DNA of 62,000 nucleotides from Cristatella mucedo (lineage: Eukaryota; Bryozoa; Phylactolaemata; Cristatellidae). Where the stretch lies: the NCBI GenBank assembly GCA_009760855.2, contig WPIO01000029.1:1937501-1999500 (forward strand), read 5' to 3'. The position numbers were made by a program, and so were the translations under genes. The notes beneath the pieces are model-generated. The model did no database searches and was not told the DNA's origin. It saw only the letters and a program-made list of their open reading frames with translations. Shown piece by piece: positions 12,134-23,290 of the stretch; position 1 is the stretch's first letter; each line of letters begins with the position of its first letter.

Positions 12134-12768
12134 CTGGTACTGAACAGTAATTTAGACTCAGGTAGATTTGAAGGGGGGTTTGAAAATGCATGAAAATTTT
12201 TTTTTGCAAACTACACATTCCTTTCATAATTTATTGAGCGATGTTTCTCAGTTTAGTTTAGTTTAGCTTAGCTTGGGTGTCGTCAGGCTTTTTGTATTCG
12301 GCTCACTAAACCGTCTGACAAGTCCATATAAACATGGTGCTAAAGTGCACGCTCCTTTGGAATTCAGGCCCATGACCGACCAATGCCACTCGAGTAGGCA
12401 CTGAAACGCCAGGCTGTGCCAATTGGCACTTGCTTGTAGCTGGCGCGAGAGTTATTAGCTACGTCTGAATTATAAGTTAAGATCTTATATAAGCATAAGA
12501 TCTTATATAAGCTAATTTATTTATAGTCAGCTATTTTTCATCTTTCTACCCGGTGCTTACCTTAGCACCATGTTTATATGGACTTGTCAGACGGTTTAGT
12601 GAGTCGAATACAAAAAGCCTGCCGACGCCCAAGCTAATCTAAACTAAACTGAGAAACATCGCTCAATAAATTATGAAAGGAAAGTGTAGTTTGCACACAC
12701 AAAATTTTTCATGCATTTTCAAACCCCCCTTCAAATCTACCTGAGTCTAAATTACTGTTCAGTACCAG
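12134..12768. mobile_element. 635-bp foldback element with ~210-bp inverted arms
   Basis: The left arm (12134-12343) and right arm (12562-12768) are inverted copies, about 95% alike by eye. They begin and end with the same terminal sequence, CTGGTACTGAACAGTAATTT inward from each side. The 218-bp spacer contains an 18-bp tandem pair built on the palindrome AAGATCTTATATAAG (12478-12513). No protein is encoded. No target-site duplication is obvious (flanks CTTA and AATG), so the superfamily is not assigned. The long arms fit a non-autonomous foldback-type DNA transposon, and their low divergence suggests a fairly young insertion. Confidence 0.85.
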
Positions 12769-13709
12769 AATGAAATCATGCAGCCAGAATCCGTAGAAAC
12801 TTGGCTGCTAACTCTAGCTATAAAGGTCTGCAACCAAGTTTGCAGCAGCTAGACCAAATGCCTAAACCCTTAAAACACCTGCATACCAACCAGTGCATTA
12901 ATCACACTGGAGAGGTTAAACCCTTCACCTCTACCCACCAGGCCTTAACACGAAATATCGATTGCTTAATAATGGGACAGCTGCATGTGAACCCAGCCAA
13001 CAATGGGCTGAACAGCCCAACCCATCTACCAATGCAAGCCCCTCGGTCAAGGCCAACAATGGTGAAAGTTGCCAGACAAGCCAAAACTTGAAACAAAAAC
13101 CGATGCCACAAAGGCTGAATGTGCTAACTTGAACCCTCGAGGTACCGCAAGAGTAATTCAAAAGCCCGACACCATACATTGTAAACCCGTTAGAGTTAAC
13201 TGACTGTTATGAGAACTTCCTGCACACGCCTGTGAGCAAAACCGGTACTACAAAATTTTCATCTCATGGAATACGGAAGTGAAGACGGGTCACGATAGTT
13301 CAACGTTCGGGCAAGTACCTATGTTGCAATCACATAGAGCAAGGGAGGTCATCTGGATAGGATGTGCCTCAATCGTCAGCAGCACAACAGTCAAACATGT
13401 TAAACAGGAAACCCCACACGGTGGAGAAAGAGCTTGAAGCCAGAGACCAAAGCTTAAGGAGCAGTTTATCACCAAAGAATGTTTAGCTCTTGAGCATTTT
13501 GCACGGGCCACAGTTTGAATCAATTGCCATCACATTCATGACAAAGACCATGCCTCTCACAGTTATGATCAACCGACCCCTTCCGGCTATCTAACCTTGT
13601 TTTGGAAGAGTTTTCGGGAGTTCCTCACCAAAATAGTACCGTGCGACAGGCAGTCAGTTATTCATTGCTGGAATCTTAATCATTCATGTTAATGACCATA
13701 GTTAGTCCA
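12769..13709. other. Unassigned intergenic sequence
   Basis: A 96-codon plus-strand frame (12801-13091) resembles nothing I know and has minus-strand competitors. I see no other feature. Confidence 0.3.
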
Positions 13710-15015
13710 ACGGGTTAGTCAAGCAATTAACACTGGAGCCACATTCTGGATGTTGGTTCTCACAAAGGATATTTGCCCCACAGACTGTGTGCACATCATA
13801 CTATTTCAGATCATTGCTTAATCTCATTTACTGTTCCTGCTCCATCGTATGAACAAAACATTATCGAATTTTTCCAACAACAAAACTTAACGCAGGTCTT
13901 CTTGATCTGCACCTCGACTCTTCCAGCAGCCTAGTTACTGTCACTGATGAAGTAAACTAAGGAGTGCTCTTGACAAGCATACTCCCTAACGTTTGTCCAT
14001 GTAGGGAGTCGCAGAGGCACACTATTTACTTATTCTACATACCAAAATACAATACAAGATGCCCCGTGTAAAGTGCAGGCTTTACGACAACCGCTTTAAG
14101 AAGTCTGGGTCTGCCACCGATTGAGCTTGTTTCAAAGACGACATCCGCATCTACAGTGGCAGACCAAAGGGAGGCAGGGGGGCATTTACCCCCCCCCTCA
14201 ATAGAGGGTAAGCTAAGTTACAGTTACTAAGTTACTTCTCTACTACCCCCTACAGGGGTAGCGACCTATGTAACCTCTTATTCCCACGTCCACCGACCGG
14301 CACCAACGAGGAAATTATGTCCATTCGATTTCATTTAATTCTACTCAATGAGTAACTGTCGAGTTCGTGTCGAATAAACACTGATTTTACCATTATAAAT
14401 TTCATTGATTTTAGGTCTGGCCACGCCTAAATGAAAATGTGAGTCTTGTCCCCTACACAAAAATTTTGCAGATCTTGTGCCCAGATGAAAATCAGGCTCC
14501 GCCACTGCATGTTGACACCCAGAAGCTTAGACCAGCTCTTTTTTCCCTCCCGAACGTTAGTCTTGCCAGTCAGACCCAAAACTACTATATAGGACAGTGA
14601 ATCATTTGCTTGACAATTCTAGCTGTCTCACTACCTGGTATTAAATGTTTGGTTGATTGAGTTGTCTACCTTTTTCATTAGTGAAATTACAATCAATTGT
14701 GCATCCATAAAGCCACATCCGACTAAAGCAGGTGTTTAGTCGAAATCTATGACCGCCCTAAAGATATTTTCCGAGGTTTCATTACATGGTTACCTAAATT
14801 AAGTCTAGTAAAAAGAGCTTGTCTCTTGACGACCTTATGACATCCCCTCTTAGATCTTCATTGGCAGACAAACCTAGTAGACCACAACTTGGGTTTTTAA
14901 TGCTTCATTTTCAAATCAGCCATCGCTTGAATACTTAAAAAGCAAGCTTTGGATTCAGAGTTCCTGGCAAACCGGTCTCCCTTCTTCCTTTTTTGTCCAA
15001 GATTCTTAACTAGAC
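13710..15015 (+). mobile_element. LINE (CR1/L2-like) relic: endonuclease end, connector and start of RT
   Basis: Plus-strand LINE copy interrupted by a hAT-like insert (14154-14507). In order it shows TISDHCLISF near 13805, the last catalytic block of the apurinic-type endonuclease. LDKHTP near 13970 and a connector reading KKSGSATD and ACFKDDI up to 14153 follow. Beyond the insert come DTQKLRPALF near 14515 and ALDSEFLANRSPFF near 14950, the counterpart of the LD-E-LANFRPISNLPF block. Stops and frameshifts are common. This copy is upstream of the part kept at 27.9-30.3 kb, so the two together cover much of the element. Confidence 0.75.
14154..14507. mobile_element. 354-bp hAT-like miniature element inside a LINE
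   Basis: It is bounded by short inverted ends CAGTGGCAGA (left) and TCCGCCACTG (right). Just inside the left end lies a G-run/C-run pair (GGGGGGC..CCCCCCC), a layout common in hAT-type miniature elements. It interrupts the LINE connector, whose motifs resume on the other side. An 8-bp target duplication is only weakly suggested (CGCATCTA against CATGTTGA), so it is decayed or absent. It has no coding capacity. Confidence 0.6.
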
Positions 15016-15439
15016 TAATGTTAAGCAGATTGTGGAATACATCGCCATGGCTTGGCTCCTTCATAACTAGCTGAATAGCTACACCAGTTTCAGCCTTCTC
15101 ACGCCCTCAGGTCCTCTAAGGACAGTAAATTAGCTATTCGATTTCTTTGCTTGAAGACCGTTTGCAACATAAGCTTTTGCCCTGAATGTCTTAGCTTGTG
15201 GAACTCACACAATTCTTATGCAAAGTCGTCTCTCCTGATGCCGACTGTGGCAAATGTTTTGAGTTCATACTCTTAAGTATCTCAAACATGTTATTCGTAT
15301 ACTCAGGTGGGGTACGCGCCCCCCCCCCGCCCCAAAAGTGCCTTACGTTGGTTGCACGTAAGTCTGTGCTACTCCAAGAAATGGTGCAATTCCGTAAGCC
15401 AAAGACACCTTCTCACGTTCGACCATCCTTTCACCTCAC
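15016..15439. other. Unassigned sequence, possibly more decayed LINE
   Basis: This may continue the reverse-transcriptase region of the preceding LINE, but no motif is convincing. A C-rich run lies near 15318-15333. Confidence 0.3.
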
Positions 15440-15708
15440 TTCTTCTGCCTTGGCTTGATGTTTTTTCTGAATGTCCTCCAGTGGGTCACTAAACGAGGTC
15501 AATGCCCGACTTAGTGCTTCTGTGGTTGCATTCTGGTTTGTGTACATGGTAGCAGCTAATTTGCTACCCTGTTCGGTAAAATAAACGCCCACAGACGGGA
15601 ACAATACACGTCGAGAACTTGACTGGCAGTCTTTAGTAAACGCTTTCATGTCCGACAGTAACACCCTCAGTCGCGCTATATAAGTGCTGCCGAGACCCGG
15701 CAGGGAGT
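15440..15708 (-). CDS. Candidate internal exon of an unidentified gene
   Basis: A minus-strand frame of about 89 codons is open without stops. Its upstream border is a pyrimidine-rich CTCTCTCACACACAG acceptor, and its downstream border is GAA followed by GTGAGG, an acceptable donor. The peptide begins SLPGLGSTYIARLRVLLSDM and ends SFSDPLEDIQKKHQAKAEE. It is helix-rich, with hydrophobic residues spaced as in an alpha-helical bundle. The look is reminiscent of BAR-superfamily domains (such as the FAM92/CIBAR type), but that is only an impression. I found no neighbouring exons, no start and no stop. The long GT repeat (CA on this strand) lies directly upstream of the acceptor. It could be a chance open frame or a gene remnant. 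Confidence 0.35.
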
Positions 15709-15730
15709 CTGTGTGTGAGAGAGAGGGAGG

Positions 15731-15819
15731 TGTGTGTGAGCGTGAGTGCATGTGTGTGTGTGTATGTGTGTGTGTATGTGTGTTTGTATGTGTGTGTGAG
15801 AGTATGTGTGTATGAGTAT

Positions 15820-15908
<89 letters not shown>
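15731..15908 (+). repeat. (GT)n microsatellite
   Basis: Interrupted GT repeat from about 15731, becoming an uninterrupted run of about 42 units at 15825-15908. Long open frames on either strand through it are artefacts. Confidence 0.97.
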
Positions 15909-15909
<1 letters not shown>

Positions 15910-15911
15910 AT

Positions 15912-16548
15912 GTAAGCATTCACTTGCGTGAGAGTGCACGACATGCATGAGTCCATTTGTGTTGAGGTGAGAGGGTGGGCGATTCATACATTCCCACAAG
16001 CAAAAAGGTGGAGCAGCTTGTGAGGTACAGCATTCGGCACAATCACAGCTGCTGATGGCATCTGAACCCAGGTTTCTAGCATCAACTGCTAACAGTGCAC
16101 CGATGTACATGGACGGCTAGCTAACTGGGTGCCAGGTGGATGCATGGGCGGGCACGTATGCCGACTGTGGGCATGCAAAATTCCGGTCTTATACACTCAC
16201 CGTCTAAGCTTGCGGTGTCTTAAGGCTTGATGAAGGTGGAAGGTTAATTGGGTTCTCGACCAACCAAGGGTCTCACTGAGTGCACTAATTTAACCCTCTC
16301 GAGTATCACTGCACCTTTCCTTTCTTCTGCACGTGAACAAACGCCTTACCGTCTTCAAGAGCCAAGCCGGAGCTTTCGCTACCAACACTCGATTTCTCTC
16401 CTAGTGCCAACGACTCTGCGACTGCCTCTGCCTATTCCTCTTCCAGCGTATGAGGGCATCCCACTAGTGACAACAGCCAGCCCCCAACCCAGCAGCCACT
16501 GTAGCCGCTGAGCAGCTTGCTGCCTCATACCACTCTTTGGTAGGGAAA
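15912..16548. other. Unassigned intergenic sequence
   Basis: No gene is recognised. An 87-codon plus-strand frame (16248-16511) is rich in Ser, Pro and Leu and unlike anything I know. Confidence 0.3.
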
Positions 16549-16664
16549 CTATTGCTCACCACTGACTGTTACAAGTATGGAGGCTCGAACGCCTCGGGTC
16601 TTGGAACCTATTGCTCACCACTAACTGCTCCACTTATGAAGGCTCAAACCACTCAGGTCTGGCT
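16549..16664. repeat. Tandem duplication, 59-bp unit, two diverged copies
   Basis: A unit starting CTATTGCTCACCACT at 16549 recurs at 16608. Copies differ at roughly one base in six, so the duplication is older than that at 10585. Confidence 0.85.
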
Positions 16665-17837
16665 GCTTCAGGCGTGACAGTTTATTTCTGGCAACAGCCT
16701 AGCAGTGAGACCAGCCAGTAAATAAATCACCAACAAAATATAATTCGGCTAGAGCCACCTAGCCATTACACATTAATAAATTCAGTCAATCAGGGGGGTG
16801 GTAGTATTCACAAATCTTGGGGGAGGGGGACTTGAGTTAAGCTTTGCTTACACTATCGACTTTCCTCGTAAATCGGCATCGATTTTAAGCCGATTTCCCT
16901 CTGGTTTAGGCTACTACGTCATCACATCTTGGGAGGAGCCGAATCGGCCGGCTTATATGAAAGAGAAGCTGCTTCTACTTTATCCTCCCAGTTGTGCCAG
17001 CCGAACTATCAAACCCTGGGGCTCGGCACATACATCCCCACGGCACAAATAAAAATGGCTGCCATTCATAGGCTCGAGTTATATTGAGGCGTTCAGAGCA
17101 AGCCCTTAAACGTGGAATGGTTATGTGGTGTAGCCATGGCTTAACCCTTTCCTGCACAAAAGACACCGTGTGCTTGTTTATGAAATGCACCAACAAACCC
17201 TTACAACGGTGCACATTACCCAGCACTAGACACTAAACATCTGTGACCTCACAGCACATTACTTAGGACTGTGCACTTTCCCGAAAAACCTTTCTTATAT
17301 GCTTATCTTCCTTTTCCTACTACTTTTCTCCAACTAGCCTATAATAATTACAGCAGTGGCAAACTCAACTTCTGTGTGTGCTGGCTTGGCTGCTTCCCGG
17401 GAAACCCTCTTTCACACCAGCCTTCCTCATTAGAGCAGGAGGCTACAGGCTGGACTAAGTTGGCCATCAATGTTTCCTGAATCAGCAATATAAACACACT
17501 AATTAGTGGGAAAGCCGGCATCTGCAAGGAGGAAAGTCAATAGCGTAAACGCAGCTTTAGGGAATCACTCCCACACAAAATACCGACAACTGCCTAAAAC
17601 CGATGAAACAAGCAAGCACGTGGCAGACTTCACTCATTGGTCATGTTCGAATTGCTACTGCAAGCTAAACTTTCTTGAAACAGAATCGCCGAGCCTATGG
17701 ACACCTGCCGACAGCAAACACTAGTCGAGCTTGTACTGGAACAGCCAAGCAAGAACATAATGCAAAACAAAAGAACGTTGCGCATCCTTAACCAGAGTGC
17801 ACGGTCAAAGCTGCCATTTTGCACTCTCGTTCCTTAA
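16665..17837. other. Unassigned intergenic sequence
   Basis: No gene, RNA or repeat is recognised. Confidence 0.3.
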
Positions 17838-18145
17838 CAATAATAGTAATAATTCATTTGATATAGCACCCTAAGAGAACTCAATATCCTTCTTGGCACT
17901 TTACATTACTGCAAAGGAAGCACGATCGAAAGGTTAGTAGTACCATGCTCAATAACAACATGAATAACATGCTTAGGTGTGACATGCACAGGGTCAGCGT
18001 GCTCCTTGTCCTTCACCTGTGCCTGAGCAGCAACCGCACTGGTGTGTATGTACCCACAAGACTGCATGCACGTGAGTTTGTGAGTGCGCATGTTTTCAGG
18101 ATATGCGCGGGTGCCGATAAAGTGCATGCATCCCACCGGGGCGTC
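17838..18145 (-). mobile_element. LINE (CR1/L2-like) 3' UTR and tail
   Basis: At the low-coordinate end are AT-rich triplets, then the LINE tail (GCACCCTAAGAGAACTCAAT, followed by TTCTTGGCACTTTACA, as read on the plus strand). Next comes 3' UTR-like sequence with AAAGGAAGCACGATCG, similar to the stretches that follow the tails at 8240 and 25220. Confidence 0.7.
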
Positions 18146-21100
18146 TGAATTAGATAGTGCTAATCGTTTGGCACACTTGACATCTCTAGTCCATTGCTTT
18201 TAGAAATTTGATCGCCCAAAGCAGTGCAAGCTCTACGTGAGCTGCATCACATGAGCATAACAGTGGGGTGGTTGGGACGCCTATCAAAGATAATCGCTCG
18301 TTCCACGTCTGACAACATGCTGCCAAACCTGTTGGTGCGCCATAGCTTTGGCACAACAAACTCTGACAGCATCTCTTTCAGCTTTAACAGGGATCTACGT
18401 GTTTTACCGATGACAGCAGCTGACTACGAGAGCCAAGAGCGCTCCAAAAGGAGCAAGATGGATCGGCAGCGAACAAAACAGGGAGGCACGCAACGGTCAC
18501 GACGGTAAAAGGAGGCAACCGAAGCAGGTGAAAGGCAACTGCTGAGGCAACTGCTGAGGCAGCCAGCACGGCTAACGTCGCTGTACACGGCCACGGAGTC
18601 GATGACACCATGAAGCCACTCTGGCTGCACGTATTCACGTGCGCAGCTGGAATCTGGTCTCACAGAAGGCACGACCTTTGCTTCTAGCCCACAGGCAAGC
18701 TAGACACAACTATCCCGGTAGCAGTAGCAGCAGCAGCAGCAGCAACAATCTCGGTAGTACGGCAGCGCTGCAACTCAAGCCCTGAGAAATACATGGCAGC
18801 ATATGCCGAGCACTGGTCACAACTTGCTGCTCTGCCTATATGTTCGAGCCGAAACCTTATCTCAAACTGGCTAAAATGGCGTTTGCGTATGGCCGGGGCT
18901 CGACTCCCGACGCCGGCAAGATGTTCTCGCGCTCGCCTGCCTGACATTTCGATCCAACGGGGCTATTGTATTGTAAGCCCTGGCGGAAATTCACATTCTG
19001 GCTACATAGCTTCCGTGGCGCAGTTCGTACCTTTCGATTCGATTTCGGAAAAGTAAACCTTAGAGCAGACAGCGGCACCGCTGAACGGCCTCCTCCACAC
19101 GCACGCCGATTTCGCATTAATATCAATCGCTTCCGTCAACGTTGACCGAACGTAGCGCAGTAAAATTCCGGCAAGAACCCAGTAAGTCGCTATCGTTTTC
19201 CTGAGCTAGAGACCGAAGACTGACCGGACACGCGGGAAAAATACATTCGACAGCCTCGTCTGGATATTTCTAAGCATGCGCCGTACGAACTTACGGAAAG
19301 CACCGGCGGACTCGACCGCAAAGGAATGCAAACCCCGCCTCCCCCACCCACCCACCCACGGCCCGAGCTCGCGCCATGCGGCTCGGCGACTTCATAGCGG
19401 GCATAACGACGACAGGCACGGCCATTCAAAACCATAAATACGCATGCACATTTTCGAGTTCTCTGAAGCTCTTCACAAGGCGGCTCACTCGAATGGCAAG
19501 GTTCCTGACTGAACAGCTTAAAGTCTCGCGCATCTCGAGCAAGAGTACACGCTCAAGTAGGGGGGTCTAACGGGCGCGACCACGCTTTGGCTCTTTACTC
19601 ACGATTCAGCCCACGGTTGCGCCAGATTGGTTGCGGAATCCCGTTTTCGCGGTTATCGGTCACTATCTCGGGTAAGGACGACTAACCATGCACACTCCAT
19701 ACTGCTCCAGTCGACAAACGACCCAAGCGAGAGCGAGGGAGCGAGGATGCCCCCAGTAAACAGCGACAACTCCCTCAGACAAGGGCTGACTCTCGGCGCA
19801 TAGTTCGTAAGGCTTCTTTAAATTAGCCTGATATTTTAAGAAAACATTTTTCTTGAGTTTCTGCGGTCGGATAGTCGGGTTCAGAGCGCTTGCTGACGTT
19901 GTCGGCGATACATGTTAGCTAATCGGTGGGGGCGCGGGTGCGGTGCTAGAGGTAAGACTACATCCGGTTGAACTGCGGCGTCCTGTGGACCGGGCACTCG
20001 CCCTCCGGCCTGCCCGCCGGCGAGAGAAGATTGCCGCCCGTATAGTGGACAGCTGGTTTGTTTTCTCCTTCACAGCCCGTGCGTTCTTCTGCTAGCCCTA
20101 GGCGATCAATTACTCTCTGGATGGCCTTGTTTACCTGCACCCCTTGAATCAATTTACTCCCACCGTAGGAACAGTACGCGTGACTCGGGCAGTTATTTTG
20201 AATTCGGTCACGCTGTAGCTGGCTTCTCTTGCAGCATTGTTCTCGCTACCCGGCTCTCACCTGGCCAACTATTATCTGCGCATGCGTGTAAATACCTAGC
20301 CCCGTTCATCTGGGCACCGGTGTTATAACGACTACTAGCAATGCAGAACAGAATTCCTTCGGTTTGGCAACGACTAAATGCAAAATCGTACTTAATTGTT
20401 TATTGAGAAATTGGCAACCGCGAATGAGCGTGGATTTTTCAGCGCAGATTTCGCGAACGGCATTGCTGGTATGAACCAAATGCTCCTGTACCGAAGACCT
20501 CGTGCTGAGTCATATTGCGCAGTGAAGGGGAAGCCTCGCCCCCTGGGTGCCCTCCTCCTTTGGTCAATGCTAGAACATCATTTCAATGAGCTGGTGGCCA
20601 GCTACATTTGGTCGAGTGAGTTGGATAATGTATACTGCTAACTTTTGGGCTACTCCTTAAAATTTCCTATAGCGATTTCTCAGTAGCGCTGCAAGGACAC
20701 GACCTGCCGTTGTAAATGCATAGTAGCTTGTTTCGGCGCGTTATTTCTGCGGCGCAGCTGAAATGACCCCCGACCTCAGGCCTTCGAATTGTTTTACGGG
20801 CATAATGAAGCCAACGGACATTGGAAACCCGGTGGAACTAACGGCAGAGCCCCAGCAACGGAGATGAAACTTGGTAAGTCTTGTGGTGATAGCAACCTGA
20901 ATACAGCGTTTAGAGCTCTTCTCCAATATGAATTGCTGATATGAATACCTAGCCACTCCTAGGTACCACGCTGTCACCGTGTGAAGCGAAACCTCGTGTC
21001 TCATCAAGGTAATTGCAGACACATTCGTACATCCCTTCGATCGTTTGAAATGTATGTAGAACTAGTTTCACATCACGCTTCCGAGATGATTGAAAAGGAA

Positions 21101-21263
21101 AATGTGAAAATGTTATTCGGAAATTGACTATCACTCCTCCCGATGTCAATCAGCTGTTATAGTCACTCACAGATTTATCGAGGGGGGTCGATAAACTGAG
21201 CTTCTGCCTTTCCCATACTTTATACTTGAATATCTTCCAATTTCCTTACTGTAAAGGATGATG
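18146..21263. other. Unassigned region with CpG-rich core (~18.4-20.3 kb)
   Basis: This stretch is visibly richer in G, C and CpG than its surroundings, with short open frames on both strands, none recognisable. It could be the promoter or first-exon region of an unseen gene, or the remains of GC-rich mobile DNA. From about 20350 the sequence returns to average composition. I see no confident exon. Confidence 0.3.
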
Positions 21264-21267
21264 TAAT

Positions 21268-21987
21268 TGTATCCAGGCTGGGTTCGGTTGGCTGGGACCG
21301 GACGGCTATAATGAGGGTTAGGGTCACCGGCTAGGCCGGGGTCGGACCTACGTGCGGTGATGTGGGGTCACCTGGGGTCTCTCGGGTAGGAGAAGTTGGC
21401 CGAGTAAGTCGTGGTGTTGGAGGCTCGCGGTCTCGCCGAGTTATGCACCTGGATTCGTGCAGGCGTGCTCCTGCGATACTGCCACGCACGCAATGGAACG
21501 CGTACCCAAGGCCCGAGCGGAGCTGGATAGCTCGCTCGTTGTTGAGACTTGTATATTCCGCGTTCCCCGTGTAGCGTGTTCGTGACCTCCACCCCCCCCC
21601 CCGTGTGTTAGCGTCTTTCGGTGGAAGCTCACGACTGTGGTAGTTGTCGACTCGGACTAGCCAAGCAGTTACTCAGCCAGCCGGGATTTGGACGGCGTAC
21701 GCTCGTACTGTTGGATTCGGAGTCGGTACAACGACAGGTCTGCGGAAGCCGACTGACCAACCGACACGTTTGTTGGCGCTTGCTGCTTCGTCTTGTGCCC
21801 CTATAGTGTGCTTTGTTTAGGACCCTACCTGTAGACTTGTTTAATTCCCCTGTTATTGTTGGCGCATGCGTTATTTTATAAAGAGGTTTACCCTGACGGC
21901 CGCTCGTCTTACCCTAGAGCGGCAGCGTGGCTGGCCTATGGCGGGGTTTGGCGGGTATTAGCCCTTGACCCCTGGAACTCGGCTACA
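21268..21987. mobile_element. Solo LTR (720 bp) with 4-bp target duplication TAAT
   Basis: It begins TGTATCC and ends GGCTACA, the TG..CA ends of an LTR with a short inverted match. It is flanked on both sides by TAAT (21264-21267 and 21988-21991). A TATAAA-like element lies near 21875. No internal region, primer-binding site or polyprotein is found alongside, so it is a solo LTR of an LTR retrotransposon whose family I cannot name. A 4-bp duplication suits Ty3-like and related elements. Confidence 0.75.
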
Positions 21988-21991
21988 TAAT

Positions 21992-22439
21992 CAAACTCCT
22001 TATCATAGAATAGCCTCAGCACATGTCTGGACTAACTGGCAATCAGGATCAGACTAGGCAACGGGTCTTGCATTTCCGCAGGTTACTCGCATTCTGCATG
22101 CCTCGCAATCGTGCTTCTCGACGGTGGTTATTTTGCCGCCGGTAGATGACTGCTTCGGTCACGCATGATGGCTGAAGCTGGCACCCGTTTTGCAGAAATT
22201 GTCATGGGGTAATTTTCGCCAGAGACCCAGGTCGAAGTAAAATCTGTGCTCTGATGCTTCCAGCTTTTGAAACTTTTCAAATAAGCTGTCGCTTGCATTA
22301 ACAAAACATATCTAGTAACATGCCTCAAATCACCACGTGCGGGTATGTAGGCAAAGCAACTCGGAACAAAAAAGACAAGTTCGCTTGGTGCGAAAAGAAA
22401 GCTGACCGGAGCATGTGCGATCTTGGGCTGAGACCTAAA
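21992..22439. other. Unassigned intergenic sequence
   Basis: No feature is recognised. Confidence 0.3.
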
Positions 22440-22693
22440 GTGTACAGACGGTCATTGCAGGTAGTGACCGTACCTGAAAGCGGGCTCCAGAGTTTTAGTG
22501 CATATGGGCTTAAGGCTCGATCGCCGTAAAAGATTTCGATTCGGTACGACAGACGGCAAGATGCCCAGAAGCTGGCAAGCGGGTAATGCGAGAGTGCACT
22601 AGAAGAGCAGGGAAGCCGGATAGGTAGGCGAGTGAAGTGATCTGGAAGCCAGACTGAAGATTTGAAATCAATTCCATGCTTGATCGGTTGCAA
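22440..22693 (-). mobile_element. LINE (CR1/L2-like) RT C-terminal fragment
   Basis: The minus strand reads IKHGIDFKS, then FYGDRALSPYALKLWSPLS. This aligns with the RIDFK and FGDR.FSSYAPKAWSSLP blocks of other local copies. The fragment lacks the 3' tail and is flanked by a SINE-A. Confidence 0.75.
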
Positions 22694-22821
22694 AGCTCAG
22701 ACTGCAGTGGTGCTGCGGTAGCTAAGCCACTGACGGCAGAGGAGACAAGCCACTGAGTTGTTGCACCCGTTGCAGAAGATTGAGTAGATGGTGGGATTCC
22801 TGAATGTGGAGAATTGCAAGC

Positions 22822-22985
22822 CAGCCCTGGTTCGGTCCGGGGTTAAGGAACTTGCCTTTAACGACCGAGATTAAGGTGCACTCCTCCAAGATCGAGGTTG
22901 TGGGCTCGAGCCCTGCGGCATATGTGAAGCGCCTGGTTTGAGATTCACTTCTCATAGGACGCTATAAAAATGAACTAATAGTAAT
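22822..22985 (+). mobile_element. SINE-A copy with partly duplicated head
   Basis: The B-box-like GGGCTCGAGCC (near 22902) is followed by GTGAAGCGCCTGG and the LINE-type tail (AGATTCACTTCTCATAGGAC). The head is irregular: GGTTAAGGAACTTGCCTTTAACGACCGAGATTAAGGTGC contains two A-box-like parts. That suggests an internal duplication or a SINE inserted in a SINE. Confidence 0.72.
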
Positions 22986-22989
22986 ATAA

Positions 22990-23290
22990 CGATAATCTAG
23001 ATAGGCGCGATGTAACAAATGCGAGAACTTGCTTGGCTGGTATACCTTTGTCTAAGCAGGCCCTAATTTTGACAATTTCTTAAACTGAAAATAGGCCGTC
23101 TTGACAGTTGAGGAAATGTGCTCATCGAATGTTAAGTTGGTTTGGAATAGTACGCATCCATCACGGCGGACAGCACCGTAGTGAGGCTATCTGGACTCTT
23201 GGAGTTTATGTGACTCTAGGGTAACTCCTGTGGGTTTGCCCGTAAATATTAGTTCATAACTCTATCGTGGTGGAAGGCAACTGGAAGGTA
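22990..23290 (-). mobile_element. LINE (CR1/L2-like) internal fragment
   Basis: The segment ATGTAACAAATGCGAGAACTT followed by TTGTCTAAGCAGGCC matches the minus-strand LINE copies at 8780-8830 and 28.3 kb (reverse), as does GGGTTTGCCCGTAA near 23232. It is heavily decayed. Confidence 0.6.
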
